The notes below the pieces were generated by a model that had not been told where the DNA came from, searched no databases, and saw only the letters and a list, made by a program, of their open reading frames with translations. Both the position numbers and the translations under genes were made by a program. A DNA stretch of 64,000 nt from Nocardioides sp. J54 (GTDB lineage Bacteria > Actinomycetota > Actinomycetes > Propionibacteriales > Nocardioidaceae). Position 1 is the stretch's first letter. Every line of letters starts with the position of its first letter. Where the stretch lies: the NCBI RefSeq assembly GCF_000519005.1, contig NZ_JAER01000003.1, positions 180,526 through 244,525 of the forward strand, in the 5' to 3' direction. This document shows, piece by piece, positions 8,412 through 16,681 of the stretch.

Positions 8412-9638
8412 TCAGCACCTCTCAGAAGGCCACGCGAGGCTCGCGTGGGTCGTGGGAACGGCCGGCGTGGGTGTCCGGCCGGTGAGCATCTCGGTGGTGA
8501 GGTCGCGGGCGTGGGTACGCATCTGCGACCAGTCGAACCGGTGGGCCCACGCGAGGCAGGCCCGGGCCCGGTGGATCCGGGTGGTGGGGTCGTCGGCGTC
8601 GGCGAGGGCGGCCTCGATCCGCTGCGCCAGCCGGGTGGTGACGACCGACCGGTCGGCGTCGTCGGCGACGAGCCAGCCGGACTCGGCGTGGCGGATGGAG
8701 TCACGGAGGCCGGGCACGTCGCGCGCCACGGTGGGCACGCCCCAGGCCGCGGCGTCGATGACGGCCTGGCCCCAGCCCTCGGCGTCCGACGCACACACGT
8801 GGACGGAGGCGCGGGCGAGCACGTCGCCCTTCTCCTCCTCGGACAGGTAGCCGTGGAAGGTCACCAGCCCGCCGAGGCCGCGGCCGGCGGCGTGGGCGAC
8901 GAGCCGGTCGTGCTCGGGCCCCTGGCCGACCACGTCGACGTGGATGTCGCGACCGGTGCGGGCGCTGACCAGCGCGACGGCGTCGAGGGCCAGGTCGACC
9001 CGCTTGTGGGTGACCAGGCGGCCCAGGACGACGACCCGGTCGGCGTCCTTCGTCGCTGCCTCGACCGCGTGGTACGGCGGCAGCTCGGCGCCGTTCTCGA
9101 GGATCCTGATGTCCCCGCGCCAGCCCAGCTGGCTGCGCATCTCGGCCGCCGTCGACGGCGACACCGCAGCGACCACCCGCCGGCGGTAGACCCGCCGCAT
9201 CGCGACCCGCTCCAGCCACCGCCCGAAGGCAGCGACGGGTGCCGGGAAGTGCACGGCGAACTGGGCCTGGTGGACGTGGTGCACGACGAGCAGCACCGGC
9301 GTGCGGCGCCGGACCACGAGCGGCGAGAACGACGGCAGCCCGCAGGCCGGGTCGATCACCGTGTCGATGTCGCGACGGTGGCGCAGCAGCCAGGCCAGGG
9401 CGAACAGGTAGAACCCGAGCGCACCTCCCCCACGGCGTACCTCGATCCCGTCGCGCACGGCGCGGGCCGACTGGCCCTTCTCGCGGGCGGTCACGAAGCG
9501 GACGTGGGCGCCGCCCTCGCGCAGGGCGCGGGCGTACTGCCAGGCGTAGATCTCCGCTCCTCCGGCCAGCGAGTGGTCGAGGTCGCGCCAGTTCACGACG
9601 ACGACCCGGCGGCCGGCGAGGCCGGTCGGGGACGTCAT
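8412..9638 (-). CDS. Family 4 (GT-B) glycosyltransferase
   Basis: The 408-aa protein has two GT-B halves. The N-terminal half contains SLAGGAEIYAWQYARALREG, and HHVHQAQFAVHFP represents the central acceptor-side region. The C-terminal half has VVVLGRLVTHKRVDLALDA, VGQGPEHDRL, and the donor-binding ASDAEGWGQAVIDAAAWGVP with an E-G-W-G-Q pattern. It is a retaining-type glycosyltransferase acting at the cytoplasmic face, with unknown donor. Its ATG overlaps the stop of the upstream GT2 gene (ATGA), indicating translational coupling. The reading frame stays open much further upstream, but that part is out of frame with the GT2 gene and is discarded. Confidence 0.9.
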   Translation of the reverse strand: MTSPTGLAGRRVVVVNWRDLDHSLAGGAEIYAWQYARALREGGAHVRFVTAREKGQSARAVRDGIEVRRGGGALGFYLFALAWLLRHRRDIDTVIDPACGLPSFSPLVVRRRTPVLLVVHHVHQAQFAVHFPAPVAAFGRWLERVAMRRVYRRRVVAAVSPSTAAEMRSQLGWRGDIRILENGAELPPYHAVEAATKDADRVVVLGRLVTHKRVDLALDAVALVSARTGRDIHVDVVGQGPEHDRLVAHAAGRGLGGLVTFHGYLSEEEKGDVLARASVHVCASDAEGWGQAVIDAAAWGVPTVARDVPGLRDSIRHAESGWLVADDADRSVVTTRLAQRIEAALADADDPTTRIHRARACLAWAHRFDWSQMRTHARDLTTEMLTGRTPTPAVPTTHASLAWPSERC

Positions 9639-10471
9639 CGCGGGCTCCGGAGCGCGAGGCTGACGACCACCGGCACCGCGACGGCGGCCGGCAGGGCAGC
9701 GGCGGCGGGCAGCGGCATGGGGGACCGCGTTCCGCTGGCCGCCACCCTGCCGGGGTCCGGCGCGAGCCCGCGGGTCGACCAGGCGATCCGCGCGAGCTCG
9801 GCGAAGGCTCCGGCGCCGTGGCGCGCAGGCACGAAGGTGGACCCGGGCACGTCGACCCAGGTCACCGGGATCTCCTCGATCCGGGCGCCGGCGACCCGCA
9901 GGCGCACCAGCAGCTCGACGTCGAACGAGAAGCCCGCCGTGCGCAGGTCCTGCACGGCAGCTCGGACGAGCTCGCCGCGGAACACCTTGAACCCGCACTG
10001 GGTGTCGACGATGCCGGGCGTGAGCCGCCGGGCGAGGCGGCGGTACGCCGCCGCGCCGGCCGAGCGGCTGCGGCAGTGCCGCGCCTCGGTGACGCTGTCG
10101 TCGAGGCCCCGGGACCCGATGACGACGTCGGCACCGAGCCGGAGCCGCTGGACCGCGGTCTCGAGCGCAGCCAGGCCGGTGGCGCCGTCGGCGTCCATGA
10201 AGGCCACCACGTCGGCGTCGCTGGCCAGCAGGCCGGCGCGCACGGCGGCACCCTTGCCGCGCCGGGCGCAGTGCACGACGCGCACGGGCAGTGCCGACGA
10301 GTCCGCAGCGCGGGCCACGTCGGCGGTCGCGTCGGCGCTGGCGTTGTCGACGACCAGCACCTCGACGCGGCCGAGCTCGCCGCGGTGGGCGGCGACGTGG
10401 CGTCGCAGCTCCCGCAACGTGCGCGGCAGGCGGCGTTCCTCGTTGAACGCCGGAATGACGATCTGCAGCAT
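9635..10471 (-). CDS. Family 2 glycosyltransferase (DPM1/dolichyl-phosphate sugar synthase-like)
   Basis: The 278-aa protein opens with IVIPAFNEERRLPRTLREL, then VLVVDNASADATADVA, RRGKGAAVRAGLL and the DXD-type FMDADGATGL. GVVDTQCGFKVFR-like residues (IVDTQCGFKVFRGE) and SFDVELLVRL are hallmarks of polyprenyl-phosphate glucose/mannose synthases. A C-terminal hydrophobic segment (PLPAAAALPAAVAVPVVVSLAL) may anchor it. Such enzymes make a lipid-linked sugar donor for GT-C enzymes, which fits the two GT-C-like proteins upstream in the operon. GGGAGGG lies 5-6 nt before the ATG. A short perfect palindrome sits just upstream (10487-10500). Confidence 0.88.
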   Translation of the reverse strand: MLQIVIPAFNEERRLPRTLRELRRHVAAHRGELGRVEVLVVDNASADATADVARAADSSALPVRVVHCARRGKGAAVRAGLLASDADVVAFMDADGATGLAALETAVQRLRLGADVVIGSRGLDDSVTEARHCRSRSAGAAAYRRLARRLTPGIVDTQCGFKVFRGELVRAAVQDLRTAGFSFDVELLVRLRVAGARIEEIPVTWVDVPGSTFVPARHGAGAFAELARIAWSTRGLAPDPGRVAASGTRSPMPLPAAAALPAAVAVPVVVSLALRSPR

Positions 10472-10486
10472 CGGACCCTCCCAAGC

Positions 10487-10500
10487 CGTCTGCTCAGACG
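10487..10500. promoter_or_regulatory. Short perfect palindrome before the GT2 start
   Basis: CGTCTG and CAGACG are separated by two bases, 16 nt upstream of the GT2 start and just before its ribosome site. It could be a small hairpin or an operator. No matching regulator is visible. Confidence 0.3.
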
Positions 10501-10566
10501 TCCCCCCTCCCAGGTGGACGTGTGACTCGACCGCCCGCCGTCAGCAGACGACGAGCGACCGGACGA

Positions 10567-10698
10567 CTACTGGTCCGAGTAGCTGTAGAGCTTCTCTTCG
10601 CTGACCGGCTTGTGCTCGGACTGAGCAGCGTTGACGCCGGCGACAAGAACGGCGGTGGAAGCGAGTGCTCCGACAACCGTGGCAATGATCGTGTTCAT
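10567..10698 (-). CDS. Small membrane or exported protein (43 aa) in the glycan operon
   Basis: The peptide MNTIIATVVGALASTAVLVA continues GVNAAQSEHKPVSEEKLYSY and ends SDQ. It has one hydrophobic segment followed by a short charged tail, so it is a single-pass membrane protein or a very short exported peptide (an ASA-like site is not clear; VNAAQ could be cut). A strong GGAGGGG ribosome site lies about 9 nt upstream of the ATG. It is sandwiched, in the same direction, between the 571-aa GT-C-like protein and the GT2 gene, which supports it being real. I do not recognise a family. Confidence 0.65.
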   Translation of the reverse strand: MNTIIATVVGALASTAVLVAGVNAAQSEHKPVSEEKLYSYSDQ

Positions 10699-10750
10699 GC
10701 GCTGGTCCCCTCCCAAAGACCGGCACAGAGCGCCACGCCCCCCATGTCCA

Positions 10751-12466
10751 TCATGTGGTGTGACGCCCGTTACTCCCTGTCCGGAGTATCGCGACAACGC
10801 CAGCCAAAAGCAAAAGAATCGCCAAACCGTGACCAAATCCGACAAGAATTCGGCGCACCTGCGGGGCTTCCGGGCGCACCGCGGTCGGGCCGTCGGCGAC
10901 CGTGCCCCCGCCGGCGAGGTCGACGAGGGTGAGCCCGTCGGCGTCGTACCGGACGGTGCCGGGCGGGACCTCCACCTCGACCATCCCCTGCTCGACGAGC
11001 ACCCAGCGCACGCCCTCGGCGCGCAGCGCCGCCGCGGGGTCGGCCGCCTCGAGGGCCTCAGCGACGGCGAGCACGCGCGGGTCCTCCGGGGGCACCACGG
11101 TGTCCTCGAGCAGCACGCTGTCGTCGACGATCACGGTGCCGGGCAGGAAGCGCGGTGCGGGGTCGAGGACGGCACGCCGGTCGTTCCACGCGTAGCCGCG
11201 GTAGGAGCCGGTCCACGGCAGCACCACGGTCACGTCGTCGTCGCCCACGAGCTCCGCGACGTCCCCCCACGCCTGCGGGTACGACGACCGCGGGATCCCG
11301 CCGCCGAGCGCGAGGCTCGGCAGCAGCAGGACCGGCGCCGCGACCAGCAGCACGACGGCGCTCCACCACGCGCCACGCCTCGGCCGCACCAGCCCGCGCA
11401 GGTGGGTCACGGTGTGGGCTGCCCCGATGGCGAGCACGAGGCCGAACGGCGCCAGGAAGCGGTGCGAGTCGCGCAGCAGGGCCAGCCCGGGCACGCCGGA
11501 CGCGAGCGACTCCAGAAGGTCGGCGCCCCACCCGGTGGCCGGCACGAGCGCGACCAGCAGTGCTCCGAGGCCGAGGCCGAGCCAGCGCCGGCGGTCGGGG
11601 CCGGCGTGGCGCAGGCCGGCCAGCGCGGCGAGCGAGAGCAGGCAGGCGAGCAGCACCACGACGCTGCTGGTGCGCTCCCCCGGCACGATCGAGGTCTTCC
11701 AGATACCGCCGAGCGAGAGGGTGCTGGCCACGACCCCGGCGCCTGACTCGGCACGGGCGGCGAACGCCGCGAAGACCCCGTCGGTCGACACCCGGACCGC
11801 GTCGGCGGTGAGCGCCGGGACGGCCCAGACCAGGTTGGCCACCGTGCCGATGACGGCGACCGTCAGCCAGGTGCGCCGGTCCCGGCCGAGGGCCAGCACC
11901 GCGAGGACCGCGAACGCCATCGCCCCGCTGGAGGGGCTGCAGACCGCGGCGGCGGCGAGGGCCACGGCAGCCGGCCCGGCGTCGCGGGGGTCCTGCCGCA
12001 GCCGCAGGGCGCCCAGCGCCACCCACGGCAGCAGCAGGTAGCCCAGCAGGATCGCCCACTGCCCGATCAGCAGCCGCTCCAGCACCCAGGGGTTCCAGCA
12101 GAACAGCGTCGTGGCCGCGGCCCGTGCGTACCAGCGGTGGCCGGTGGCGCGGGCGGCGGTGGACCGGGCGACCAGCCGCGCGACCCCGACGCCGCCGGCG
12201 AGGAAGCCGCCGAGGAGCAGGACCCGCTGCACGAGCGCGCCGGGCAGGACCTGGCTGGCCAGCGAGACGAGCGCGTCCATCGGCACCGCCCGCGGCAGCG
12301 ACTCGTCGAGCCCCAGCCACGCGTCCTTCCACGGCTGGCGCGGCACGAAGACCATGTCCCCGACGAGCCAGAACCCGCCGCCGACGAGCAACGGGCCGAG
12401 CACCGCCACCGCCACGGCCAGGCTGACCGCGACGTCGACGGACACGCTCGCCGGGGGACGCCTCAT
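10751..12466 (-). CDS. Multi-pass GT-C-like membrane protein (AftD-related)
   Basis: The 571-aa polytopic protein has about 11-12 membrane helices through residue 420, then a soluble region, then a final helix near the C-terminus. Conserved-looking segments include FWLVGDMVFVPRQPWKDAWL near residue 30 and CWNPWVLERLLIGQWAILLG near residue 125. The latter aligns by eye with the YGLTPRHVTEIGTRSAEILP segment of the AftD-like neighbour, so the two may be divergent GT-C paralogues. GT-C enzymes transfer sugars from polyprenyl-phosphate donors outside the membrane. Its ATG overlaps the neighbour's stop (ATGA). A longer frame to 12751 is rejected because it runs antiparallel into the coding sequence of that neighbour in another frame. 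Confidence 0.7.
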   Translation of the reverse strand: MRRPPASVSVDVAVSLAVAVAVLGPLLVGGGFWLVGDMVFVPRQPWKDAWLGLDESLPRAVPMDALVSLASQVLPGALVQRVLLLGGFLAGGVGVARLVARSTAARATGHRWYARAAATTLFCWNPWVLERLLIGQWAILLGYLLLPWVALGALRLRQDPRDAGPAAVALAAAAVCSPSSGAMAFAVLAVLALGRDRRTWLTVAVIGTVANLVWAVPALTADAVRVSTDGVFAAFAARAESGAGVVASTLSLGGIWKTSIVPGERTSSVVVLLACLLSLAALAGLRHAGPDRRRWLGLGLGALLVALVPATGWGADLLESLASGVPGLALLRDSHRFLAPFGLVLAIGAAHTVTHLRGLVRPRRGAWWSAVVLLVAAPVLLLPSLALGGGIPRSSYPQAWGDVAELVGDDDVTVVLPWTGSYRGYAWNDRRAVLDPAPRFLPGTVIVDDSVLLEDTVVPPEDPRVLAVAEALEAADPAAALRAEGVRWVLVEQGMVEVEVPPGTVRYDADGLTLVDLAGGGTVADGPTAVRPEAPQVRRILVGFGHGLAILLLLAGVVAILRTGSNGRHTT

Positions 12467-15400
12467 CCCCGCTCCGGGGGCGTGGTGCGGGCCAGCGCCG
12501 CAGCCAGGCCGAGCGCGATCGCCGCGCCGGTGGCGAGGTCGACCGCCCGCGGCGCCAGGTCCGGCCCGTCGGTCAGCACGACCACGAACGCGACCAGCGC
12601 ACCGAGCAGCACGGCACCGGCGACCGCCTGCACGACCCGTGGCCAGCGGGCCAGGAGGACCCCCAGCGCGCCGGCGACACCGACGACCGGTCCCCCGACG
12701 AGCCACGCCAGCACGCCACCGGCGAGCACCGCGGCCGCCGGACGCAGCCACCGTGCACGACCGGGACCGCGGCGGTGGCCCGCACGCTCCGGACCCTCTG
12801 GCTGGTCCGGCTGGTCCGGCTGGCGGGCAGGCGGCACCGGCGCGACGGGAGCCCGCCTGCGCCGTACCGCACCCGCGACCAGGATCGCCAGGGCGAGCAG
12901 GAGCACGGCTCCGAGCAGCACCAGCCCGGCGACGAGCACGATGATGTAGCCGCGCTGCGGCTCGTAGACGAGCTCGACCTCGCCGGCGACGTCCTCGGGG
13001 ACCAGCCAGCCCTGGGCCCAGCCGTCCACGGTGATCCGCTCGAGCTCACGGCCGTCGACGGTCGCGACCCAGCCGAGGTTCACGTTGTGGGGCGAGGACA
13101 GCACCGCGTCCTCCCCCGGACCGACCTCGAGCCGCACCCGGGTGTCGGAGACCGAGATCAGATCGGTCTCCCGCGAGCGGGACGGTCCCCGGTCGGGGTC
13201 GGCGCCCGCGTCGACCGAGTCGAGGGTGAGCGCGACCGGCTGGAACTGCTCGGTCGAGCGGACCTCGACCCGGTGCTCCCCCGCCTCGAGGCGCAACGGA
13301 CCGCCGTCCTCGTCACAGGGCTGGACGGCCAGCTGCCCGGCGGCGACGACGTCGCCGATCATCCCGACCACGCGGGTCGGCACGGTGCGGCCGTCGACGA
13401 CGAGCGGCGGCCCGAACCCGCACACGGCGCCGGTGGGCCCACCGCCGTCGAGGGTGGCGGCGACCCGGGCTCCCCCGAGCCGGACCTCACCGACGCCGAG
13501 CGGCGCGCCACCGACGGTCTCCACCGAGCGGCTGAAGGTGATCGTGAGCCGGCGGGCGCGCAGCGGCTCGAAGCCGCCGTACCCGCGCAGGTCGGCGGTG
13601 CGGACCTCCTCGCCGTCGGCGGTGGTCGCGCGGATCTCTGCGCGGTCGGGACGGACCGCGACGCCGGCCGGCGGGTCGACGACGATCCGGCGCAGGGTGC
13701 GCACCTCGCCGAGGTCGACGGTCAGCGTGGGCTCGGGGTCCCGCGGGTCGGCGACCCAGGACGTGGCGGGGTTGCCGTCGTGCGCCATCCGTGGCGAGAC
13801 CGCGGGGTCGACGCCGAGCCACGACGAGCCGGTGACCTTCGTGCCGCCCAGCGGCTGCAGCAGCTCGACGGTCGCCGGTCGGCTGCGCGCGACCGCGAGC
13901 CCGCGGACGGTGAACTCGCCGCCCTCCTCGAGGGTGAAGGTCCGGTCGATGCCGGTCGTCTCCTCTGCAGCGCGGGCGCGGTAGCGGTCGCAGTCCGGGC
14001 CGAGCAGGGTCAGCACGCAGGACCGGGTCTCCGGGGACGCCGACAGCAGCACGTCGGGCGGCCCGTCGGTCGCGACCTCCGGGAGGACGAGGGTACGGCG
14101 GGGCGTGACCCCGTCGATGGTGACCTCCGCGAGGCCGATGGCCGACTGGCGGCTGGGGGCGTCGAGCGCCTGGACGCGCACGCGGTCGGCCCGGACGTCG
14201 AGGACCACGGAGCCCGCCCCGGTGAACGGGTCGACCTCCACCTCCTCGCTCGCGGAGCCGGCGGTGACCCGCCAGCGCGCGACCTGGTCGATGCCCTCCG
14301 CGAGCGGCTGGGCCAAGTGCACCTCGCCGACCCGGCGCTCGGTGCCGAGGTCCACCTCGACCCACTGCCCGACGGCGTCGGTGAACGGGCTGGTGCGCCA
14401 GAAGGTCGTTTCGTCTCCGTCGAACGCGGCCCAGGGCGAGTTCTCCGCGTGCACGGCCCCGAGCGAGCTGGTCCAGGACCGCGAGCTCGACGCGTCGACG
14501 CCGGCGATGCCCTCGTACTCCGCGACGACGGGCTCGGCCCCGGCTGCGCCCGGGTAGTTCGGCACCACCCGGTCACCGCGGTAGGGCTCGTCCTCGGCCA
14601 TCACGGCGCTCTCGGCGTCCTGGATCCGCCCGAACGCCCGCTCGCGCTTGCGGTAGGCGTCGCCGACGACCTGCGCGTCCCGGTCCCAGCCGGGCTCGCC
14701 CGCCAGGATCATCGCCTGCGCCGGGCCGACGAGGCCGTGGCCGACGGCCGCGACGGCGGCCTCCACGGAGCCGGCGACGGTCACCGCGTCGTCGACGTCG
14801 CGCACGTCGTACCCGCCGGTGCCGGTCTGCGCACCGACCGCCGGCTGGACGGAGAAGATCTCGATCGCGGGCCCGAACTCGAGCTGCCCGAAGGTGGCGA
14901 TCGACTCGAGGCCCGGCGAGCGGCCCAGCGCCACGCCGACGAGGCTGGCGGAGGTGGCCTGGGAGACGCTCGGGTCGAGGTCGTGGCGGACCAGGACCGC
15001 GTCGATGCCGAGACGGTTGAGCAGGTGGCGCAGGTACGGCGAGCCGGAGCCGGTCTCGAGGAAGGTCTCCATCATCGAGAACAGCCGGATCGTCTCCGGC
15101 GGCGTCAGCGGCACCTGGGACCGGGTGATCCACGGGCTGCGCGCGACCGCCTCCATCGGCTCCTCCATGGTCCAGCCCCACTGCTGGATGCCGAAGCCGG
15201 ACCCGGGGATGACCCAGGTCGCCCCCGCGCCCGGGGTCTGCGCGGAGTACTCCTCGAGGAACTCCGCCGCGTCGTGCCAGTAGTCCGGGAGCTTCTCCCA
15301 GCCCGGCGTGCGGGTGTCGGCGGTCGCGATCGGCTGCACCATCGCGACCAGGCCGCCGGCGAGCGCGAGCGCCAGGCCGCCGGCGCCCACCTTGCGCAGG

Positions 15401-16587
15401 GTGCGGCTGCGGCCGCGCTCGCGGGTGGTGAGGTGGCGGACCATCTCGGCGACGATCGACCCGAGGCCGATGGCGATCGGAACCCGGAGCACGGGGTCGA
15501 CCTTGGGCACGTTCCGCAGCGGCGCGAGCGGGCCGTCGAGCAGGTCGCGCAGCGCCTGGCCGACCGGGCTGTCGAGGGTGCCGGTGTGGGCGATGACCTG
15601 GCAGGTGAGGCCGAAGCCCGCGGCGAGCAGCAGCGGGGTGCGCCAGGGCCCTTGCATCCGCAGCAGGCCGATGAACGCGACGATGGCGACGACGCCGGTG
15701 CCGAGCACCAGCCACGGCTCGTAGGCGAGGTCGTAGCCGGCCGGCCACCAGCGGCGTCCGCCGACGGAGATGTAGCCGACCCAGTTGCTCGCCCCGCGCA
15801 GCACGGCGGCAAACCCGGAGGTGCCGGTGGTGGCGCGGGCGTCCTCCACGAAGTCGTAGAACGGCGGGCTGTAGGCGCCCAGCCGCAGCAGGGACAGGAT
15901 CCACCACGCACTGACGGCCCCGACCAGCGCGAGCCAGCCGACGCCGAAGTGCCAGGTCAGCCGCCGGGTGAGCACCGCCCAGCCGACGATGATCGCCAGC
16001 AGCGCGGCCGGCGCCGCGGTCGCGGTGCCGTTGACGCCCCCGGAGCAGGCGAAGGCGGCCGCCGACAGGACCGCTGCCTCCCGGGGCCGGAGCCGCCCCT
16101 GGGTGGCCAGCACGATCGGCAGCACCGCCCACGGCAGCACCGCGCCGGGCAGGATCTCCGCGCTGCGGGTGCCGATCTCGGTGACGTGGCGCGGGGTGAG
16201 GCCGTAGGCCAGGCCGGCGACCGCCGCCCCGACGGAGCCGATGCCCAGGGCACGGGCGAGGCGTCGTACGCCCTCACAGGCGAGGAGCAGGATGAGGATC
16301 GACCAGAGGCGCTGCGAGCCCCAGCCCGGCATCCCCACCAGCTCGGCCAGCCAGAAGAAGCTGCCGTGCGGGAAGAGGTAGCCGTAGGCCTGGTTCTGCA
16401 TCTCCCCCAGCGACACCTCGGGGTTCCACAACGCCAGGGTCCCCTGGAGGTGCGGACCGGGCACCTCGGTCAGCTCGAACCGGGTGTCGCTGGTCGACTG
16501 GCCCCACTTCTCGGTGAACACCAGCAGCGAGATCGCGGCGTACACCGCGACCAGGAGCACCCGGCCGCGCCGTTCCTTGCCCGGCAT
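12463..16587 (-). CDS. AftD-like alpha-(1->3)-arabinofuranosyltransferase family protein
   Basis: The 1374-aa protein has an N-terminal polytopic GT-C module (residues 1-430, DUF3367-type) containing NPEVSLGEMQNQAYGYLFPH and an extracytoplasmic WGSQRLWS segment. A large outer region follows. Two discoidin (F5/8 C)-like segments are visible at about 695-835 (AAFDGDETTFWRTSPF, WVEVDLG) and 915-1035 (AHDGNPATSWVAD, LTVDLGEVRTLRRI). The C-terminus has about four more helices around a Pro/Gln/Asp linker. In Mycobacterium, AftD adds arabinose branches to arabinogalactan and lipoarabinomannan. Here the glycan is unknown. GGGAGG precedes the ATG by 5-6 nt. It heads an operon running to 7441. Confidence 0.82.
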   Translation of the reverse strand: MPGKERRGRVLLVAVYAAISLLVFTEKWGQSTSDTRFELTEVPGPHLQGTLALWNPEVSLGEMQNQAYGYLFPHGSFFWLAELVGMPGWGSQRLWSILILLLACEGVRRLARALGIGSVGAAVAGLAYGLTPRHVTEIGTRSAEILPGAVLPWAVLPIVLATQGRLRPREAAVLSAAAFACSGGVNGTATAAPAALLAIIVGWAVLTRRLTWHFGVGWLALVGAVSAWWILSLLRLGAYSPPFYDFVEDARATTGTSGFAAVLRGASNWVGYISVGGRRWWPAGYDLAYEPWLVLGTGVVAIVAFIGLLRMQGPWRTPLLLAAGFGLTCQVIAHTGTLDSPVGQALRDLLDGPLAPLRNVPKVDPVLRVPIAIGLGSIVAEMVRHLTTRERGRSRTLRKVGAGGLALALAGGLVAMVQPIATADTRTPGWEKLPDYWHDAAEFLEEYSAQTPGAGATWVIPGSGFGIQQWGWTMEEPMEAVARSPWITRSQVPLTPPETIRLFSMMETFLETGSGSPYLRHLLNRLGIDAVLVRHDLDPSVSQATSASLVGVALGRSPGLESIATFGQLEFGPAIEIFSVQPAVGAQTGTGGYDVRDVDDAVTVAGSVEAAVAAVGHGLVGPAQAMILAGEPGWDRDAQVVGDAYRKRERAFGRIQDAESAVMAEDEPYRGDRVVPNYPGAAGAEPVVAEYEGIAGVDASSSRSWTSSLGAVHAENSPWAAFDGDETTFWRTSPFTDAVGQWVEVDLGTERRVGEVHLAQPLAEGIDQVARWRVTAGSASEEVEVDPFTGAGSVVLDVRADRVRVQALDAPSRQSAIGLAEVTIDGVTPRRTLVLPEVATDGPPDVLLSASPETRSCVLTLLGPDCDRYRARAAEETTGIDRTFTLEEGGEFTVRGLAVARSRPATVELLQPLGGTKVTGSSWLGVDPAVSPRMAHDGNPATSWVADPRDPEPTLTVDLGEVRTLRRIVVDPPAGVAVRPDRAEIRATTADGEEVRTADLRGYGGFEPLRARRLTITFSRSVETVGGAPLGVGEVRLGGARVAATLDGGGPTGAVCGFGPPLVVDGRTVPTRVVGMIGDVVAAGQLAVQPCDEDGGPLRLEAGEHRVEVRSTEQFQPVALTLDSVDAGADPDRGPSRSRETDLISVSDTRVRLEVGPGEDAVLSSPHNVNLGWVATVDGRELERITVDGWAQGWLVPEDVAGEVELVYEPQRGYIIVLVAGLVLLGAVLLLALAILVAGAVRRRRAPVAPVPPARQPDQPDQPEGPERAGHRRGPGRARWLRPAAAVLAGGVLAWLVGGPVVGVAGALGVLLARWPRVVQAVAGAVLLGALVAFVVVLTDGPDLAPRAVDLATGAAIALGLAAALARTTPPERG

Positions 16588-16622
16588 CCGGCCTCCCTCT
16601 CCTCGTGCTCGTGGCGGTCGTC

Positions 16623-16628
16623 AGCATA
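16623..16628 (-). promoter_or_regulatory. Probable -10 box (TATGCT) of the glycan operon
   Basis: The minus-strand TATGCT lies about 35 nt before the AftD-like start, giving a short leader that includes its GGGAGG ribosome site. The region is shared with the divergent flippase promoter. Confidence 0.5.
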
Positions 16629-16669
16629 CGAGCGCGTGTCCCGGATGGGCGGAACCGGGACCGTCCGCC

Positions 16670-16675
16670 TACCCT
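16670..16675 (+). promoter_or_regulatory. Probable -10 box (TACCCT) of the flippase gene
   Basis: The TANNNT hexamer ends 6 nt before the GTG at 16682, so the transcript is probably leaderless. Confidence 0.5.
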
Positions 16676-16681
16676 GCACGC

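Noticed and set aside
8412..10484. A 690-codon fused glycosyltransferase frame
   Set aside because: The upstream 280 codons are an out-of-frame reading of the GT2 gene. The GT4 gene begins at the ATG at 9638 with an ATGA overlap.
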